Below are positions 14,954 through 22,786 of a DNA stretch of 34,402 nucleotides, piece after piece. A program made the position numbers and the translations under genes. Within the stretch, counting starts at the first letter, position 1. Each line of letters begins with the position of its first letter. A model generated the notes under the pieces. It saw only the letters and a list, made by a program, of their open reading frames with translations, was not told the DNA's origin and did no database searches. Origin of the DNA: Hadesarchaea archaeon (GTDB taxonomy: Archaea; Hadarchaeota; Hadarchaeia; Hadarchaeales; Hadarchaeaceae); assembly GCA_030601665.1 (NCBI GenBank), contig JAUWBP010000001.1:1-34402 (forward strand), in the 5' to 3' direction.

Positions 14954-16210
14954 TTGCCTGAACTCAAACTCAAGCGCGGCGATGTGGTAATGCTCGAAGG
15001 GCAGCTCAGCCTCGAAGTGAGAGAAGGTGAGGTGTTGATAAGCGGCGGACTCCGTGGGAAGGGGAGCCGGACCGTCATACCTCGTGCGAAGTCGGTGCCC
15101 CTTGAAGCTGAAGGAGATGCACTCGTTGCATACACGCTTGGGCGGGACGGGAAGGTCGAGCAGCTATCGAAGCGGACTATTCCTCGCGAATGGGATGCGC
15201 TCATCTCGGAGGTCATCCAGCAAAGGCCCAAAAAAATATTAGTGATGGGAAGCGTCGATGTCGGCAAGAGCTTCTTCACAACCTACTTAGCAAACACCAT
15301 GCTTAGGCATGGGCTTCGGCCGGGGGCGATTGATAGCGACGTGGGGCAATCTGATGTCGGCCCTCCGACGACGATGGGGCTGGGAATCTTTGAGCAGCCC
15401 GTTGCCCAGCTCTACGAGGTCCCACTCTCGAGCGCTTACTTCGTGGGCTCGATGTCTCCCTCAGAGCACATGCTTGAGTTCGTCGTAGGGGTGAAATGGT
15501 TGGTTGAACACGGTTTGAAGAAGGCGGACTCGGTAATCGTTAACACCCCAGGCTGGATTTTCGGTGGCCCTGGTCGATCTCTTCAGCTTTATACATTGGA
15601 GACGATTGACCCAGATATCGTAGTCGCTATCCAGCGCGAGGGGGAGCTCGAGCATCTGCTATCGAGCGTTCCTCAAGCGAGGGTAAGGCGGCTACCGGTT
15701 TCGAAGAAGGTCAGATCCCGCTCCTCCACAGAGCGCGCGTCACTGCGGGCGATGATGCTTGGGAAGTGCTTTGAGGATGCTGGCAAGCTTGTCCTAAACT
15801 TGCGGAAGGTAAGACTCCAGCGCTGCTACCTCCACACGGGCAGGCCCATCGATGTTGGAACGCTTGGGGTGAAGGCGCAAATAACCCACGCGGAGCAGAT
15901 GCCTGAGGGATTGTTAATCGTCACGAAAAGGAGAATGGATAAGGGTGCAATTCAGGAGCTTGAGGCGAGGTTCGGGCGCGTGAGGACCATAATCCAAGGC
16001 AGTGAGCGAAACATAATGGTGGGATTGACAAACGATGCAAATGAGCTACTGGGCATGGGGATAATAGAGCGAATAGACTACGAACGGGGTCGGATGGTGG
16101 TGCTCACACCCGTCAAAAATGCGGACGAGGTCGCTGGCGTGCAGTTTGGCTCGATGCGGATAAAGCCGGACGGCGAGGAAATCGGCACCGTAAGGCAAGG
16201 CACATTTTGA
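14954..16210 (+). CDS. Polynucleotide 5'-hydroxyl kinase, Clp1/Grc3 family
   Basis: Predicted ATP-dependent kinase that phosphorylates 5'-OH ends of RNA (or DNA), related to eukaryotic Clp1 and Grc3/Nol9. Seen: 418 residues; N-terminal beta domain (1-90), Walker A GSVDVGKS (99-106), DSDVGQSDVGPP (127-138), NTPGWIFGGPG (197-207), and a C-terminal beta domain (about 300-418) ending in GTVRQGTF. Start TTG 14954, six bases after GAGGTG (14943-14948); no better in-frame start exists upstream. Downstream neighbour is a Pcc1-like gene. Confidence 0.92.
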   Translation: MPELKLKRGDVVMLEGQLSLEVREGEVLISGGLRGKGSRTVIPRAKSVPLEAEGDALVAYTLGRDGKVEQLSKRTIPREWDALISEVIQQRPKKILVMGSVDVGKSFFTTYLANTMLRHGLRPGAIDSDVGQSDVGPPTTMGLGIFEQPVAQLYEVPLSSAYFVGSMSPSEHMLEFVVGVKWLVEHGLKKADSVIVNTPGWIFGGPGRSLQLYTLETIDPDIVVAIQREGELEHLLSSVPQARVRRLPVSKKVRSRSSTERASLRAMMLGKCFEDAGKLVLNLRKVRLQRCYLHTGRPIDVGTLGVKAQITHAEQMPEGLLIVTKRRMDKGAIQELEARFGRVRTIIQGSERNIMVGLTNDANELLGMGIIERIDYERGRMVVLTPVKNADEVAGVQFGSMRIKPDGEEIGTVRQGTF

Positions 16211-16219
16211 GGTTCCATT

Positions 16220-16453
16220 GTGAAAATGCGAGCAAATGTTGTTTGTGGTTATAAAAAGCAAGAAGCTGCCAAAGCGATTGCCGCAGCGCTCCAGCCGGAT
16301 AACCTCCAGGCCCCAAAAGGGGTTCGGGTGAGGACGAAGGTGGATATCGCGCGCGTAACTACCTTGGTGGAGTTGGATGGTAGAATTGAGACGCTTTTGG
16401 CGACGCTCGACGATTTACTAGCGTGCACTTCTACCGCTGAGGACGTCCTATAG
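16220..16453 (+). CDS. Pcc1-like KEOPS subunit (copy A)
   Basis: Small alpha/beta protein of the Pcc1/CTAG family; Pcc1 dimerises and holds Kae1 in the KEOPS complex. Seen: 77 residues, with AIAAALQPDNLQAP (20-33), a central beta strand TKVDIARVTTLVEL and the closing helix LLATLDDLLACTSTAEDVL, all fitting the family. Start GTG 16220 with GAGGTT just upstream; ATG 16226 is also possible. A second member is encoded at 31142. A Pcc1 paralog, Pcc2, has been reported as a fifth archaeal KEOPS subunit, so this pair may be Pcc1 and Pcc2; I cannot say which is which. Convergent with serS, with 4 bases between stops. Confidence 0.82.
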   Translation: MKMRANVVCGYKKQEAAKAIAAALQPDNLQAPKGVRVRTKVDIARVTTLVELDGRIETLLATLDDLLACTSTAEDVL

Positions 16454-16457
16454 TTGC

Positions 16458-17738
16458 TCATTTCTGACCTATTTTTTCGATCCCCATGTATGGTACCAAT
16501 GCGGGCGGAACTAGGATTGAGCCATCTCTCTGCTGATAGTTTTCTAGGATGGATATCAAAACCCGTTCAGTGGCCACTAGTGTGCTATTTATAGTGTGAA
16601 CAAATTTTGAAGGTTCACCTGATTTGTCTCTATATCTTATGTTTGATCTGATGCCTTGGTATGAAGTGCAATTGCTACATGATGCTGCCTCTCGATATTT
16701 TCCCTGACCTGGTAGCCAAGTTTCAAGGTCATATTTTTTCGCCGCTACTGTTCCCAAGTCACCGCTGCAGACGTTTACTATTCTGTAAGGCAACCCGAGT
16801 TTTTGGGATATCTCTTCAGCGTTGGTAATCAATTCCTCGTGCCTCTTCCATGAGTCCTCAGGTTTACAGAAGATGAATTGCTCGACTTTCTCAAACTGAT
16901 GAACCCGAAATATCCCTTTTGTGTCTCTGCCATGTGTTCCGGCCTCCTTCCTAAAACAGGGGCTCACCCCACCATACTTAAGCGGCAAGCTCTTTCCATC
17001 CAGTATTTCATCCATGTGTAATGCCAGCAGCGCGTGTTCAGAAGTAGCAAGCATGTAGAGGTCTTCTCCTTCGATTTTGTAGATGGTATCCTCGAAATCG
17101 GATAGAGCGACTGCCCCCTCGAGTGGTTTCCTTTTTAGCATGTAAGGCGGCTGAAATAGGGCAAACCCTTTTTTTGCAATAAAATCGAGTGCAAATTTTA
17201 TCATGGCATAGTTTAACTGAACAAGTTCACCCTTTAGATAATAGAACCTCGCGCCCGCTACCCTAGCAGCTCGCTCAAGGTCGACTAGATCGAGGTTCAA
17301 TGCGAGATCGATGTGGTCTTTTGGTTTGAAGTCAAATTTAGGTATCTCGCCCCACCTTCTTATTTCAACGTTGTCGTTTTCGTCCTTGCCTACGGGTACT
17401 GACTCGTGCATTAGATTTGGCAGATTGAGGAGTATATGATTAATTGTTTTCCTATAGTCTTGCACTTTTTGTTCGAGACGTTTTATTTTTAACGGGATTT
17501 CTTTCGCTTCTTTAGTTTTCTCCGTTACATCTTTGTTCTCTTTTTTAAGCCTTGCTATTTCCGCGGTGATTTTATTGCGCATTTCCCTCAATTTGTTTGT
17601 TTCTAGTGTCAACTTTCTCCAATTTTTATCGTATTCCAGTAGATCGTCGACCCACTTTACTTTGGCTAGATCTCTCCGCTTGATCAAATCTGCTTTTACG
17701 AGGGCCGGATTTTTGCGCACAAATTTAAGATCGAGCAT
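16458..17738 (-). CDS. serS: Seryl-tRNA synthetase
   Basis: Class II aminoacyl-tRNA synthetase charging tRNA-Ser. Seen: about 426 residues; N-terminal helical tRNA-binding arm (about 30-105, rich in Lys/Glu and ending RKTINHILLNLPNL); TATSEHALL-type serine pocket (LATSEHALLALH); motif 2 FRKEAGTHGRDTKGIFRVHQ; motif 3 in NSTLVATERVLISILENYQ. It is the common SerRS, not the rare methanogen type. Start ATG 17738, with GAGGT at 17745-17749; TTG 17744 is too close to that site. The gene is clearly more A+T-rich than its + strand neighbours. Confidence 0.96.
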   Translation of the reverse strand: MLDLKFVRKNPALVKADLIKRRDLAKVKWVDDLLEYDKNWRKLTLETNKLREMRNKITAEIARLKKENKDVTEKTKEAKEIPLKIKRLEQKVQDYRKTINHILLNLPNLMHESVPVGKDENDNVEIRRWGEIPKFDFKPKDHIDLALNLDLVDLERAARVAGARFYYLKGELVQLNYAMIKFALDFIAKKGFALFQPPYMLKRKPLEGAVALSDFEDTIYKIEGEDLYMLATSEHALLALHMDEILDGKSLPLKYGGVSPCFRKEAGTHGRDTKGIFRVHQFEKVEQFIFCKPEDSWKRHEELITNAEEISQKLGLPYRIVNVCSGDLGTVAAKKYDLETWLPGQGKYREAASCSNCTSYQGIRSNIRYRDKSGEPSKFVHTINSTLVATERVLISILENYQQRDGSILVPPALVPYMGIEKIGQK

Positions 17739-17895
17739 TACCAAACCTCATTGAATAAATTTACTCCTAATCTAAAAATCTTTGCAACTTCCATTTTAGC
17801 AAAAATTCTACAATCTCTTTTTTTAAAACTAACTATTTAAGTTCGTTGAGAGAGAAGGGCACTGAAAATGGTTTATAATCAATAAAGGTTGGGTT
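17739..17895. promoter_or_regulatory. Divergent promoter region between serS and eS1
   Basis: A very A+T-rich 157-base region. On the + strand CTATTTAAG (17833-17841) is the best box for eS1, giving a start near 17862 and AAAGGT (17884-17889) as binding site; TTTATAAT (17872-17879) is closer and would give a leaderless transcript. On the - strand ATTTTTAGA (17771-17779) is a box candidate for serS. A seven-T run is at 17818-17824. Confidence 0.45.
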
Positions 17896-18480
17896 ATGGA
17901 AGAGAAAAAGCGAGCTGTGAAGAGGTCTTGGCGGGAGAAGGGGTGGCACGACATCGTCGCCCCGCCCATGTTTGGCAGCGCCAAGATAGGTGAGACCCTC
18001 GCATCCGACCCGAGCCAGCTCCCCGGGCGGGTCTTTGAGACCACGCTGGGCGACCTCATCGAGGACTTCTCAAAGGCTCACGTCAAGCTGTACTTTCAGG
18101 TAAAGGGCGTCGAGGAGGGTCGCGCTCTCACCAGTTTCATAGGTCACGACATGGCCCGCGATTACATCCGGAGCCAGATCCGACGGCGGGCGACGCGCAT
18201 CAGCGACATCTCGACCGTGACGACCCAGGACGGCCACAGGCTTCGGGTCAGCTCAATCGTCACAACGCTCCGCCGTGTCCAGAGTTCGCAGCTCGAGGCG
18301 ATTCGCAAGGACATGCAGAAGGTGATCAAGGCCCGTGCCGGGGAGCGGACGTTCGACCAGTTCGTGCAGGAGGTCGTGTTGGGAAAGCTCTCGTCTGACA
18401 TCTATAAGGCTGCCAAGCATTACTGCCCGGTGAAGCGGGTCGAGGTCTGGAAGACGAAGGTGCTGGCCGGGCCCACGTAA
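17896..18480 (+). CDS. rps3ae: Small ribosomal subunit protein eS1 (S3Ae)
   Basis: Small-subunit ribosomal protein of archaea and eukaryotes. Seen: 194 residues, typical; WREKGWHDIVAPPMFG and GETLASDPSQLPGRVFE near the start, FIGHDMARDYIRSQIRRR in the middle, and a conserved ending with IYKAAKHYCPVKRVEVWKTK. The start ATG has AAAGGT upstream. It shows the strong G+C-rich codon choice of a highly expressed gene here. The phosphoglucosamine mutase gene follows after 12 bases. Confidence 0.96.
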   Translation: MEEKKRAVKRSWREKGWHDIVAPPMFGSAKIGETLASDPSQLPGRVFETTLGDLIEDFSKAHVKLYFQVKGVEEGRALTSFIGHDMARDYIRSQIRRRATRISDISTVTTQDGHRLRVSSIVTTLRRVQSSQLEAIRKDMQKVIKARAGERTFDQFVQEVVLGKLSSDIYKAAKHYCPVKRVEVWKTKVLAGPT

Positions 18481-18492
18481 TTGGCGATTTTA

Positions 18493-19845
18493 ATGGGCAA
18501 GCTCTTCGGTACCTCGGGCGTTCGAGGCGTTGTAAGTAAGGAGGTAACCCCGGAGCTCGCGCTCGACCTCGGGCTGGCTCTCGCGACCCACCTGGGCGGC
18601 GAGGGCAGTGTCGTCCTTGGCAAGGATCCTCGCACCTCAAGCGACATGCTCGAGAGTTGTTTGATATCGGGCTTGCTCTCTGGGGGCTGCGACGTCAAGC
18701 GCCTCGGCATCGTCCCCACGCCAGCCGTAAGTTTTGCAGTTCGCCGCCTTAACGCAAAAGCCGGCGTTATGATTACGGCATCGCACAACCCGCCCGAGTA
18801 CAATGGAATCAAATTCTGGGGCTCTGATGGGATCGCATACACGCCCGAGCAGGAAGGGGCGATTGAGAGAATTTACTTCGACAAGCGGATGAAGCCCGCC
18901 GCCTGGGATAGGATAGGCAAGGTCGGGGCGGTCGACATCCTGCCGAGCTACATCGACGAGCTCGTGGGTGTCGTCAAGCTGAAGCGGGGTTACAAGGTCG
19001 TGGTCGACTGCGGCAATGGGGCAGGTTCCTTGGTAACGCCCTACTTGCTCCGAAAACTGGGTTGCGAGGTGGTGACCCTGAACTCGCAGCTCGATGGGTT
19101 CTTCCCCGGCCGCGGTCTCGAGCCCTCACCCGAGAACTTGGGGGAGCTCTGCAACGTAGTCAAATCTCTTGGGGCTGACATCGGCCTTGCACACGATGGT
19201 GATGCTGATCGGATAGCCGCGGTCGATGAGAAGGGCAGGGTAGCGGAGCCCGACAAGCTATTGGCGCTGATATCGGCGCACCAGGTGAGGAAAAAAGGCG
19301 ATATCGTGGTGACCACCGTCGATGCTTCAGGTACCGTCGACGAGTACGTTGGTGTGAAAAAAGGCAAGGTGATTCGAACGAAGGTTGGTGATGCCAGCGT
19401 GGCGGCGGAGGTCAGAAAGCGGGGCGCGATTTTCGGTGGAGAGCCATGCGGCGCGTGGATATTTCCGGAAGTCCATCTTGTGCCGGATGGACCGCTCGCT
19501 GCAACCAAAATCCTAGAATTGCTTGACTTGACGGGAAGACAACTTTTTGAGCTACTCGATGAACTCCCTGAGCACCAAACTGTGAGGAAAAAAGTAGCAT
19601 GTTCAAATGAAAAAAAAGCGGCAACGATGAAAGAATTCAAGGAGAGGTTGAGAAAGGAGTTCAAAGGGATTAGCGATGTATTGACCATCGATGGCATCAG
19701 ATTTTCTTTTAGAGATGGTAGCTGGGCCCTCGTCAGACCATCGGGGACGGAGCCCTACATCCGGGTAACCGCTGGAGGAAAAAGGGAAAAAAGTGTGGAA
19801 AAAGTTGCTGGAAAAGCCACTAAGATTTTGAAATCTTTAGTCTAA
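18493..19845 (+). CDS. glmM: Phosphoglucosamine mutase / phosphohexomutase
   Basis: Alpha-D-phosphohexomutase that converts glucosamine-6-P to glucosamine-1-P (some archaeal relatives also use mannose or glucose phosphates). Seen: 450 residues; KLFGTSGVRG at the N-terminus, phosphoserine loop TASHNP (Ser97), metal loop DGDADR (235-240), sugar loop GGEPCGAW near 318, phosphate loop RPSGTEPYIR near 425. The GEPCG sugar loop resembles archaeal GlmM. Start ATG 18493 gives the canonical MGKLFGTSG; TTG 18481 would add four residues. The next gene is a nucleotidyltransferase with an acyltransferase-like helix, supporting a UDP-GlcNAc route. Confidence 0.92.
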   Translation: MGKLFGTSGVRGVVSKEVTPELALDLGLALATHLGGEGSVVLGKDPRTSSDMLESCLISGLLSGGCDVKRLGIVPTPAVSFAVRRLNAKAGVMITASHNPPEYNGIKFWGSDGIAYTPEQEGAIERIYFDKRMKPAAWDRIGKVGAVDILPSYIDELVGVVKLKRGYKVVVDCGNGAGSLVTPYLLRKLGCEVVTLNSQLDGFFPGRGLEPSPENLGELCNVVKSLGADIGLAHDGDADRIAAVDEKGRVAEPDKLLALISAHQVRKKGDIVVTTVDASGTVDEYVGVKKGKVIRTKVGDASVAAEVRKRGAIFGGEPCGAWIFPEVHLVPDGPLAATKILELLDLTGRQLFELLDELPEHQTVRKKVACSNEKKAATMKEFKERLRKEFKGISDVLTIDGIRFSFRDGSWALVRPSGTEPYIRVTAGGKREKSVEKVAGKATKILKSLV

Positions 19846-19851
19846 GGAACC

Positions 19852-19857
19852 TTTTTT
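19852..19857 (+). terminator. T-run after glmM
   Basis: TTTTTT six bases after the glmM stop, within a 98-base gap, consistent with an archaeal T-run stop and with the separate promoter that follows. Confidence 0.4.
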
Positions 19858-19878
19858 ACGGCATTTTTCGCGGGAATC

Positions 19879-19939
19879 AGATATAATACGTACTCACTCC
19901 TGCAGTTTTTATTAGGCTAGCTCCCAACTTTAATTGGGA
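19879..19939 (+). promoter_or_regulatory. TATA box and start-proximal hairpin ahead of the nucleotidyltransferase
   Basis: AGATATAATAC (19879-19889) is a near-consensus box with predicted start near 19911. In the leader, TCCCAA-CTTTAA-TTGGGA (19922-19939) is a perfect 6-base inverted repeat with a 6-base loop, ending 4 bases before the ATG (19944). No Shine-Dalgarno-like sequence is visible. The hairpin could be an operator or a translational control element. Confidence 0.45.
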
Positions 19940-19943
19940 TTAC

Positions 19944-21227
19944 ATGAAGGCGGTTATCCTAGCTGCTGGACTAGGAACGCGAATGCGGCCGTTAACTTTC
20001 ACGAAGCCGAAATTCCTGCTCCCGGTAGCTGGAAAGCCTGCCCTCGATCACGTGCTCCTCCTGCTGAAGAATGTGGGCATCGACGAAATTGCGATGGTTG
20101 TGGGGTACGGAAGGGAGCAGATCGTCGAACGCTACGGCGATGGTTCTAGGCTCGGCGTAAAGTTGCGATATCTCTATCAAAAGAAGTTGCTTGGCACCGC
20201 GAATGCCGTTTCGCTTGTCGAGGACTTCGTCGGTGGGGATAGATTCCTCGTGATGAACGGCGACACCCTCGTTGATCAGGAGTCTTTGGACACACTCCTG
20301 AAGCGCTACGAGGAGGTTGGCTCGAGCAAGGATTTCGGCGGCATCATGGCTACGATTGAGGTCGAGGAGCCAGAGCAGTTCGGGATAGTTTTTCTGAAGG
20401 GAAGAAAGGTCAGCGAGATAGTCGAGAAGCCGAAGCGGATCAAGAGCAGGTTAGCGAATGCTGGCATATACATCTTCGACCCCACGATTTTTGAGTCGAT
20501 CAAGCGAACGAAGAAATCTAAGCGGGGGGAGTACGAGTTGACCACGTCGATGAAAATTTTTATCAACAGCGGCAAGGCGATTTACACCTCACCGCTCAAT
20601 TTATGGGCTGATATCGGCAGGCCCTGGGACCTGTTGGTGGCCAACGAGTATTTCTTGCGGGGGCAGCGCGGCGAGGTCCACGGCGAGGTCGAGGTAGGCG
20701 CTTATATCGAGGATAACGTTTACGTTGGTAAGAGTTCGCGCATTCGCTCGGGCTCCTACATCTTAGGGCCAACCTACATCGGCAAGGATTGCGACATCGG
20801 GCCAAATTGCTTCATTAGGCCGTGTACGAGCATAGGCGACGATGTCAGGATAGGCAACGCGGTGGAGGTGAAGAACAGCATCATCATGGATCATACAAAC
20901 ATCGGGCACCTCTCTTACGTGGGTGACAGCGTCATAGGCAGTAACTGTAACCTCGGGGCGGGGACGACCATCGCGAACCTGCGCTTAGACGAGAAGCCCG
21001 TCAAGATGGAGGTTGGCGGCAGGGTAATTAGCAGCGGCAGGCGAAAGTTGGGCACAATAATCGCCGACAACGTCAGGACCGGCGTCAACTGCACGATAAA
21101 CGTCGGCGTAAAGATAGGTCCGGATTCAGCGGTCGGACCCGGGGCGGTCGTTTACAAGGACGTTTCACCTAACACGATGGTATTCGTGAAGCCCGTCATG
21201 GTGGAAAGAGAGTGGAAACCTGAGTAG
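19944..21227 (+). CDS. Sugar-phosphate nucleotidyltransferase with left-handed beta-helix (GlmU-like)
   Basis: Predicted bifunctional enzyme: N-terminal nucleotidyltransferase making UDP-GlcNAc (or a related NDP-sugar), C-terminal hexapeptide-repeat acetyltransferase acting on glucosamine-1-P, as in some archaeal GlmU-type proteins. Seen: 427 residues; LAAGLGTRMRPLT (6-18) and TKPKFLLPV (20-28), metal-binding VMNGDTL near 97, EKPKR near 155; hexapeptide repeats from about 250 to 410 (VYVGKSSRIRSGSYI, YIGKDCDIGPNC, VGDSVIGSNCNLGAGT, INVGVKIGPDSAVG). The C-terminal RKLGTIIADNVRTGVNCTI is typical of the acetyltransferase side. Follows glmM; precise substrates are inferred. Confidence 0.9.
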   Translation: MKAVILAAGLGTRMRPLTFTKPKFLLPVAGKPALDHVLLLLKNVGIDEIAMVVGYGREQIVERYGDGSRLGVKLRYLYQKKLLGTANAVSLVEDFVGGDRFLVMNGDTLVDQESLDTLLKRYEEVGSSKDFGGIMATIEVEEPEQFGIVFLKGRKVSEIVEKPKRIKSRLANAGIYIFDPTIFESIKRTKKSKRGEYELTTSMKIFINSGKAIYTSPLNLWADIGRPWDLLVANEYFLRGQRGEVHGEVEVGAYIEDNVYVGKSSRIRSGSYILGPTYIGKDCDIGPNCFIRPCTSIGDDVRIGNAVEVKNSIIMDHTNIGHLSYVGDSVIGSNCNLGAGTTIANLRLDEKPVKMEVGGRVISSGRRKLGTIIADNVRTGVNCTINVGVKIGPDSAVGPGAVVYKDVSPNTMVFVKPVMVEREWKPE

Positions 21228-21235
21228 GTCTTGAC

Positions 21236-21577
21236 ATGAGCAAGCATACCCGCAAAGAACTTCGGAGGCACTACCCGAACCTAGCTGGAGAATGGGGCGG
21301 GGTAGGGACGGTCAGAATAGACGCTGTGCGGACAAGCCTCAAGGAAGCGGAGAAGGTAGTGCACAGCGTGCAGGGTTACAAGCCCACCATTATCGACTTC
21401 ATCCGACGTTGCGAGAACGACGACCAAGCGCTGGGAATAATTAATTTTCTAGAGGGGCGGGGAGAGATTAAGTCAGGCTATGCTCGGAGGTTGCGCATCC
21501 AATTAGCTGAGCGGGGGCTCCGGAGCTTCGGCAAACGAAGGAAGCCCGGCTGCTATGGGTGCGGCGAGACGGGTTGA
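21236..21577 (+). CDS. Small conserved archaeal protein (resembles DUF2095)
   Basis: A 113-residue protein whose pattern I associate, from memory, with the archaeal DUF2095 family; function unknown. Seen: ELRRHYPNLAGEW near the start, VRIDAVRTSLKEAEK, YKPTIIDFIRRCENDDQALGIINFLEGRGEI in the middle, and LAERGLRSFGKRR near the end. The last residues (GCYGCGETG) hold a CxxC pair. It begins 8 bases after the nucleotidyltransferase stop and ends 2 bases before the GTPase start, so all three are probably co-transcribed. Confidence 0.8.
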   Translation: MSKHTRKELRRHYPNLAGEWGGVGTVRIDAVRTSLKEAEKVVHSVQGYKPTIIDFIRRCENDDQALGIINFLEGRGEIKSGYARRLRIQLAERGLRSFGKRRKPGCYGCGETG

Positions 21578-21579
21578 GG

Positions 21580-22782
21580 ATGCTTGAGTTAGGACTCGTC
21601 GGCAAGCCCAATACCGGCAAGACCACTTTTTTCAACGCGGCAACGTTAGCGAACGCCCCTGTTGCAGGCTACCCTTTCACCACCATCGACGCGAACGTGG
21701 GGGTCACCTACGTGCGAAGCCCGTGCCCCTGCCGCGAACTCGAGGTGACGTGCAACCCTCAAAACTCGAAGTGCGTTGATGGGATCAGATATGTGCCTAT
21801 CCGGATGATTGATGTCGCGGGTTTAGTCGAGGGAGCCCACATGGGGCGGGGCTTGGGCAATCGCTTCCTAGACAACCTTCGGATGGCGGGCGCGCTCGTC
21901 CACATCATCGATGCAGCTGGGGCAACCGATGCGGAGGGCAAACCCTGCCCGCCCGGCACCCACGATCCGGTTCAAGACATAGATTTCCTCGAGATTGAAA
22001 TCGCGGCGTGGTTGCGGGGCCTGCTCGTGAAGGACTGGCCCAAGTTCGCGCGAAGGGCGAAGTACGAGGAGCTCGACTTGGTCAAGGAGATAGCCGTGCG
22101 CTTGAGCGGGCTGGGCATAAAGGAAAATCACGTTGCCCAAGCTTTCCAGGAGGCTGGGGTCGATCGCTCGGATCCAGAGAGATGGTCAGACGACGACTTG
22201 CTCCGCTTCGTGGCAGAGGTTCGAAAGGCAAGCAAGCCCATCATGATCGCTGCGAACAAAGCCGATGTGCCGGCGGCCGAGCCGAACATCGAGCGTTTGC
22301 GCCAGCGGGGGTACCTCGTGGTTCCGACCTGCTCCGAGGCCGAGCTCATCCTTCGGCGCGCGAGCGAGAAGGGACTCGTGCAGTACGAGCCAAGCAGCAG
22401 TGGTTTCGAGATCCTCAAGCCGGAATCTCTGAACGAGCAGCAGCGCAAGGCGCTCGAGATGATCCACGTGCTGTTGGAGAAGTGGGGTTCGACGGGTATC
22501 CAGCAGGTGGTGGATAAGGTGATTTATGAGCTCCTGAATCTGATCGTAGTTTACCCCGTCGATGATGAACACAAGCTTACGGACAAGAAGGGCAACGTGC
22601 TCCCCGACGCCTACCTCGTCCCCAAAGGCGCGACCGCTCGCGAGTTCGCGTACCTCATTCACACTGACCTCGGTGAGTCTTTCATCCATGCGATAGACGC
22701 GCGGACGAAGCGGAGGCTTGGTGAGGATTACGCGCTCAAGGGAGGAGATGTGATCAGGATAGTCGCGGCGAAAGGTAGGTGA
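21580..22782 (+). CDS. YchF/Obg-like GTPase with TGS domain (archaeal type)
   Basis: P-loop NTPase of the OLA1/YchF branch; relatives bind ribosomes, and their exact role is unsettled. Seen: 400 residues; P-loop GKPNTGKT (8-15), switch region GYPFTTIDANVG, Cys-rich segment 49-65 (C49, C51, C58, C65) usual in archaeal members, G3 DVAGLVEGAH (78-87), G4 NKAD near 226, and a C-terminal TGS domain (about 325-400) with LPDAYLVPKGATAREFAYLIH. Start ATG 21580 is chosen because it begins directly at the conserved MLELGLVG; GTG 21559 would overlap the upstream gene. Confidence 0.93.
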   Translation: MLELGLVGKPNTGKTTFFNAATLANAPVAGYPFTTIDANVGVTYVRSPCPCRELEVTCNPQNSKCVDGIRYVPIRMIDVAGLVEGAHMGRGLGNRFLDNLRMAGALVHIIDAAGATDAEGKPCPPGTHDPVQDIDFLEIEIAAWLRGLLVKDWPKFARRAKYEELDLVKEIAVRLSGLGIKENHVAQAFQEAGVDRSDPERWSDDDLLRFVAEVRKASKPIMIAANKADVPAAEPNIERLRQRGYLVVPTCSEAELILRRASEKGLVQYEPSSSGFEILKPESLNEQQRKALEMIHVLLEKWGSTGIQQVVDKVIYELLNLIVVYPVDDEHKLTDKKGNVLPDAYLVPKGATAREFAYLIHTDLGESFIHAIDARTKRRLGEDYALKGGDVIRIVAAKGR

Positions 22783-22786
22783 ACGG

